From assembly GCA_902789425.1 (NCBI GenBank), contig CADANX010000001.1:144206-188363 (forward strand): a stretch of DNA of 44,158 nucleotides, written 5' to 3'. The number at the start of each line of letters is the position of its first letter. Position 1 is the stretch's first letter. This stretch comes from an uncultured Erysipelotrichaceae bacterium. Its GTDB lineage: Bacteria; Bacillota_I; Bacilli_A; RF39; UBA660. Made by a program: the position numbers and the translations under genes. The notes below the pieces were generated by a model. The model saw only the letters and a program-made list of their open reading frames with translations. It had not been told where the DNA came from and searched no databases. Shown here one piece after another: positions 40,878-44,158 of this stretch.

Positions 40878-43763
40878 ATGACAAAGCTAAAAAGGAAGTA
40901 TTATAAAGTTAATCTTGAAAATCCAATTAAAAGCAAAAAAGATGACATATTTGGCTATGATTATGAGGTTAAAAGAATTAAAAATGCAATTAAAGATGAT
41001 GCGAATGTTATTGGGATTGTTTCTAAATATGGATCAGGCAAATCATCATTAATACAATTATTAATTAATAAATTGTTTTTTTTAAGATATAAAATTATAA
41101 GAGTTAATCTTTGGGATAATAAATTAAAAATTAGAGATGAAGGTAATGAAAGTATTCCATCGGAAAAATCAATTGTAAGATTACATAAGACATTTTTAAG
41201 ACAAGTATCTTCTCAGACGAGAAAATATAATTCAGCATATATAAATAGAAGGATTAATGCTAATTATGGCGCTGCAAAAATATCTTTTCCTAGCTTTATT
41301 AGCTTGTTTAAATGGTTTTTAGTTTATGTTTTATTATTAGTTGGATTGTTATATATAACATGTAAATTTGGATTTGATATTTCATCATTTAATGACATTA
41401 GCCTAGATGATAAAAAGAATTTCATTTTATATATTGTTCCTAAAATACCAACTATTATAATAGGTTTTGCTTTTTTCTACATAATATTTAATAAAGAAGT
41501 ATTATTTTCCTTTTGGAATAATTCTAAATCACGAGAAATAACTGAGGAAGATACAATTCAAATATATAATGAATTATTTGGTAAAAAAATTAAATTTTTG
41601 CCTAGATTAAGAAAAATAATAATAATTATTGAAGATTTAGATAGAATTGAAAATAATGATATAGTAGAATTTTATTTAAATGAATTTTATCGATTATATA
41701 TTGAAGGAAATGAACAAAATAGAAATGGTATTACATTAATATTTTGTTTAAAAGATAATAAAAAAGATAGTTCAGAGTCAAAATATATAAAAATATTTGA
41801 TTATATTTCATATATTAATCAAATTAATATTGATGATAAAGAAGAAGTATTAAGACAATTGATTATAAGAGATGATTTATTATATGATTTATCTTTTGAT
41901 AAAGAAAATAAAATAATAGATATTTCTAAATTATCATGGCTTATTGAAGGGCAAAGTATCAATATTAGAACGATTAAAAGAAGAATAGAACATTTTAAAA
42001 ATATATATTTAATGATATGTTCACGTGGAAAATCTAAGAATAATAAAAATGAAGATTTAGATATAAACATAGTTACATGTTCCTTTGTAGCATATTTAAA
42101 AACTGAGTTTAATGGTGAACTTGATTATATTTTAAACCATTATGATTCAAATGGAGCAAATTATATAGATATATATGTTAATAAGAAAGTAATTGGTGAA
42201 AATATAAATGGTGATAATATACCATCTGAAGATAATGATACAGAAGGAATAAAAGTTGTCGAAAAATTGATAATTAATATGATAAATAGTGGTTATATAG
42301 ATTCACAATATAAAAAGTATTTTTATAATTTTCCAAAAGGCACAAAGATATATACCACAACTGAAAAATACGTATCAGATACTATTACCACTAACACCAT
42401 TATTGATAAGGATAATCTTTCGAATATTATAATGACATTTAATAAAGTTGATAGTAGTTTTATTACTGATAGAATAAAAAATGTTATTACTTTAGGAAAA
42501 GATGTGCCGAATGTAGCGTTGTTTGAATCAAAAGCATTTCAATCTGCTAAGTTGATTAATAAAAATAAATTAAATGATAGATTTAAAAATATATTGTCAT
42601 TAAAAGATATAAATATTGAATCTATATGTAAAACAATTGATTTATTAAAAGAATCAAATATAGATAAAAATGAATTGGTTGGATTTATATCGAATATAGT
42701 TACCGAAAATATTAATAATGAAGAAATTGAATTAGATACTATAAGTAGATTTAGGAATTCATTGATTAATTGTTTTGATTTAAGTATTATAAATTTTGAG
42801 GATTTATATAATAAACATCAAATCACCGAGAACGAAATTAAGAAAATTAATAATTTAGATGTATTAATTGCAGTTTCAAAATTAATTAATCATGATGACA
42901 ATGTTGATACTTTAATCTGCAAACAATTTGATTCGATTGATAATAATTATAATAAAGGTGGTTACTTGCCACAATTGTTTGATATAATTCATAATTATAA
43001 ATTGATTTATGGTATAAATATTGATTATTTATCATTGTCTGATAAACATAAAATATATCAAATGGCAGTTAATAAGAACATTAGTGGTGATGAAATGTTA
43101 GAATTGCTTTTATATCTTGATTATATAGATAATACTATTGCTGATGAATTGCTATCGCAAAATGTTACAAATGAGGATAGACTTATAGATTATCTAAATA
43201 AGCAAACAACATGTACTACAAAATGTATTAACTATATTAATAAAAGCAAAAAATTATATAATATTTCTAACGTAATATTTGACGCTTTAGATAAGAATAG
43301 TGAAAAATATCATGCATATTATTTGTATAGGAACCATAAAATTGATGATCTATGCGATAATAATATGATTTTAAATATCTTTCTTAATTATTCTGAAGTC
43401 ACTTTATATTTTAAAAATAGTGATTTAATTAATGTTTTGAAGCAACAAAAGGTTTATAAAAAATTTAATATTACTAATGTTACAAAAGAAAAGATAATAG
43501 TACTAACAGGCATACGTCAAACTAAAGATATAGCAAAGACTATTATGCAAAATAATGAAATATCAGGTGATATCAAATGTGTCTATTTAGAAAATATATC
43601 TGATGTTAATTCTGATACTGCTAAATATATTATGTCTTTAATTGATCAATCAACACCGGTTGAAATATTGAAATCAATAAATAAAAATAAAAATAAAATA
43701 TATTCTTCACTTGATTTGTTTAATAAAATAAAATTTTCTAAAGAATTAAATAAGTTAATATAA
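40878..43763 (+). CDS. YobI/KAP-like membrane P-loop NTPase
   Basis: A 961-residue protein. Walker A lies in GIVSKYGSGKSSLI (about 46-59), and Walker B is IIIIIEDLDR (247-256). Between them two membrane helices (~143-162 and ~184-207) are inserted, the hallmark of the KAP NTPase superfamily; the start DIFGYDYEVKRIKNAI and the WSW-like continuation fit the YobI branch. The C-terminal ~600 residues are helical, Asn/Asp/Ile/Lys-rich, and carry no motif I recognise; they may be a sensor or effector-contact region. KAP NTPases occur in several phage-defence contexts, so defence is a fair guess given the integrase next door, not a demonstrated role. Leucine TTG is used more here than in the window's core genes, a sign of separate origin. 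A strong AAGGAGG site precedes the start. Confidence 0.78.
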   Translation: MTKLKRKYYKVNLENPIKSKKDDIFGYDYEVKRIKNAIKDDANVIGIVSKYGSGKSSLIQLLINKLFFLRYKIIRVNLWDNKLKIRDEGNESIPSEKSIVRLHKTFLRQVSSQTRKYNSAYINRRINANYGAAKISFPSFISLFKWFLVYVLLLVGLLYITCKFGFDISSFNDISLDDKKNFILYIVPKIPTIIIGFAFFYIIFNKEVLFSFWNNSKSREITEEDTIQIYNELFGKKIKFLPRLRKIIIIIEDLDRIENNDIVEFYLNEFYRLYIEGNEQNRNGITLIFCLKDNKKDSSESKYIKIFDYISYINQINIDDKEEVLRQLIIRDDLLYDLSFDKENKIIDISKLSWLIEGQSINIRTIKRRIEHFKNIYLMICSRGKSKNNKNEDLDINIVTCSFVAYLKTEFNGELDYILNHYDSNGANYIDIYVNKKVIGENINGDNIPSEDNDTEGIKVVEKLIINMINSGYIDSQYKKYFYNFPKGTKIYTTTEKYVSDTITTNTIIDKDNLSNIIMTFNKVDSSFITDRIKNVITLGKDVPNVALFESKAFQSAKLINKNKLNDRFKNILSLKDINIESICKTIDLLKESNIDKNELVGFISNIVTENINNEEIELDTISRFRNSLINCFDLSIINFEDLYNKHQITENEIKKINNLDVLIAVSKLINHDDNVDTLICKQFDSIDNNYNKGGYLPQLFDIIHNYKLIYGINIDYLSLSDKHKIYQMAVNKNISGDEMLELLLYLDYIDNTIADELLSQNVTNEDRLIDYLNKQTTCTTKCINYINKSKKLYNISNVIFDALDKNSEKYHAYYLYRNHKIDDLCDNNMILNIFLNYSEVTLYFKNSDLINVLKQQKVYKKFNITNVTKEKIIVLTGIRQTKDIAKTIMQNNEISGDIKCVYLENISDVNSDTAKYIMSLIDQSTPVEILKSINKNKNKIYSSLDLFNKIKFSKELNKLI

Positions 43764-43768
43764 AAAAC

Positions 43769-43794
43769 GACCTAGCCCATTAAAGGACTAGGTC
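43769..43794. terminator. Bidirectional terminator between the YobI-like gene and the integrase
   Basis: Stem GACCTAG / CTAGGTC with two more C-G pairs inside and loop ATTAAA. T runs follow on both strands (TCTTCTTTTTT on plus, CGTTTTTTAT on minus). The integrase stop codon lies inside the stem-loop. Confidence 0.85.
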
Positions 43795-44158
43795 ATCTTC
43801 TTTTTTATTATCTAAATCTTCATCATAATCATAATACTCAGTATCTTCATAATCAATAATTGTTTCTCTAGATTCGGGTAATTCTTTTTGCTTACTTTCT
43901 AATAATTTAGTATTTTGTACTTCAATTATTTGGACTATATTTTCAAGTCTATTTTGATACATATGAGAGTAGGTATTAAGAGTTTCATCAATTTTAGAAT
44001 GCCCTAAATATTTAGCTACTAATGTTATATTAGCACCACTATCAATTAATAGAGAAGCGCAACTATGCCTAAAATCATGAACTCTAATATCTTTAACTCC
44101 AGCTTTAAAAGCATTCTTAGTTTTTCTATCTCTTAAAGTAGTTTCAGGTAATGGATCA
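43780..44158 (-). CDS. Tyrosine recombinase / integrase, C-terminal part (5' end beyond the window)
   Basis: The minus-strand frame is open from the right edge; Met at 43962 is internal. The visible 125 residues hold the C-terminal half of the catalytic domain: VHDFRHSCASLL with the catalytic His and second Arg (H-x-x-R), YLGHSKI with the conserved His, and LNTYSHMY with the nucleophilic Tyr. Spacing fits phage- and Tn916-type integrases (the LGHS-x-x-x-T-x-x-Y-x-H rule). An acidic tail of about 50 residues rich in Asp, Glu and Tyr follows the core. The first catalytic Arg and the DNA-binding N-terminus lie off the window. It implies a mobile element at the right edge; the att sites were not found. 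Confidence 0.93.
   Translation of the reverse strand, partial: DPLPETTLRDRKTKNAFKAGVKDIRVHDFRHSCASLLIDSGANITLVAKYLGHSKIDETLNTYSHMYQNRLENIVQIIEVQNTKLLESKQKELPESRETIIDYEDTEYYDYDEDLDNKKEDDLVL

Overview
The window is very AT-rich, densely packed DNA from a low-GC Gram-positive bacterium. TGA acts as a stop (for example at 11040-11042 and 27172-27174) and TGG encodes Trp, so this is the standard code, not the Mycoplasma code. A gerQ-type spore-coat gene, peptidoglycan-directed enzymes, strong GGAGG-type ribosome binding sites and the absence of outer-membrane genes suggest an uncultured, probably gut-associated member of Bacilli (an RF39/Erysipelotrichia-like lineage would fit). That placement is inference.

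Region 1 (1-5605) is mostly housekeeping. A truncated gatD-like gene enters at the left edge, followed by an ornithine/alanine-racemase-type PLP enzyme and an ATP-grasp ligase, which look like a cell-wall amino-acid operon. Then come ung, a TrmH-family RNA methyltransferase, lemA and gerQ on the minus strand, and trmL. The GatD-like subunit has lost both catalytic glutaminase residues.

Region 2 (5629-27706) is the most striking part: a type IV secretion (T4SS)-like locus in Gram-positive order. It holds a two-helix VirB2-like protein, a secreted Cys-rich protein ending in the same two-helix module, a VirB6/PrgH-like membrane protein, a PrgI/VirB3-like protein, a separate VirB4 N-terminal-type protein, the VirB4 ATPase, a VirB1/PrgK-like wall hydrolase (degenerate M23, phage-type lysozyme, NlpC/P60) and a VirD4-like coupling ATPase. 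Directly downstream are a ~2,250-residue surface protein with about 21 cadherin-like beta-sandwich repeats and a C-terminal dockerin, a membrane-anchored protein with an N-terminal cohesin-like domain, and a small membrane protein. No relaxase, oriT or maintenance gene is visible. Housekeeping-type genes flank the locus, so it may be a resident contact or secretion machine rather than a mobile element.

Region 3 (27743-38315) holds transport and envelope genes: a heterodimeric ABC exporter pair, a CmpB-family membrane protein, a Mbeg1-like alpha/beta hydrolase, a MacB/FtsX-type ABC transporter, a DUF898 membrane protein, two small acidic proteins and a membrane diguanylate cyclase.

Region 4 (38316-44158) looks acquired. 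It has a gene-free stretch with hairpins and a possible small RNA, an AbiEi-type antitoxin paired with a zinc-ribbon protein instead of the usual AbiEii toxin, an AAA_14/DUF4143 ATPase behind a perfect palindrome abutting its promoter, a YobI/KAP-like membrane P-loop NTPase, and the C-terminal half of a tyrosine integrase running off the right edge. Functions come from motif reading only; no database search was possible.
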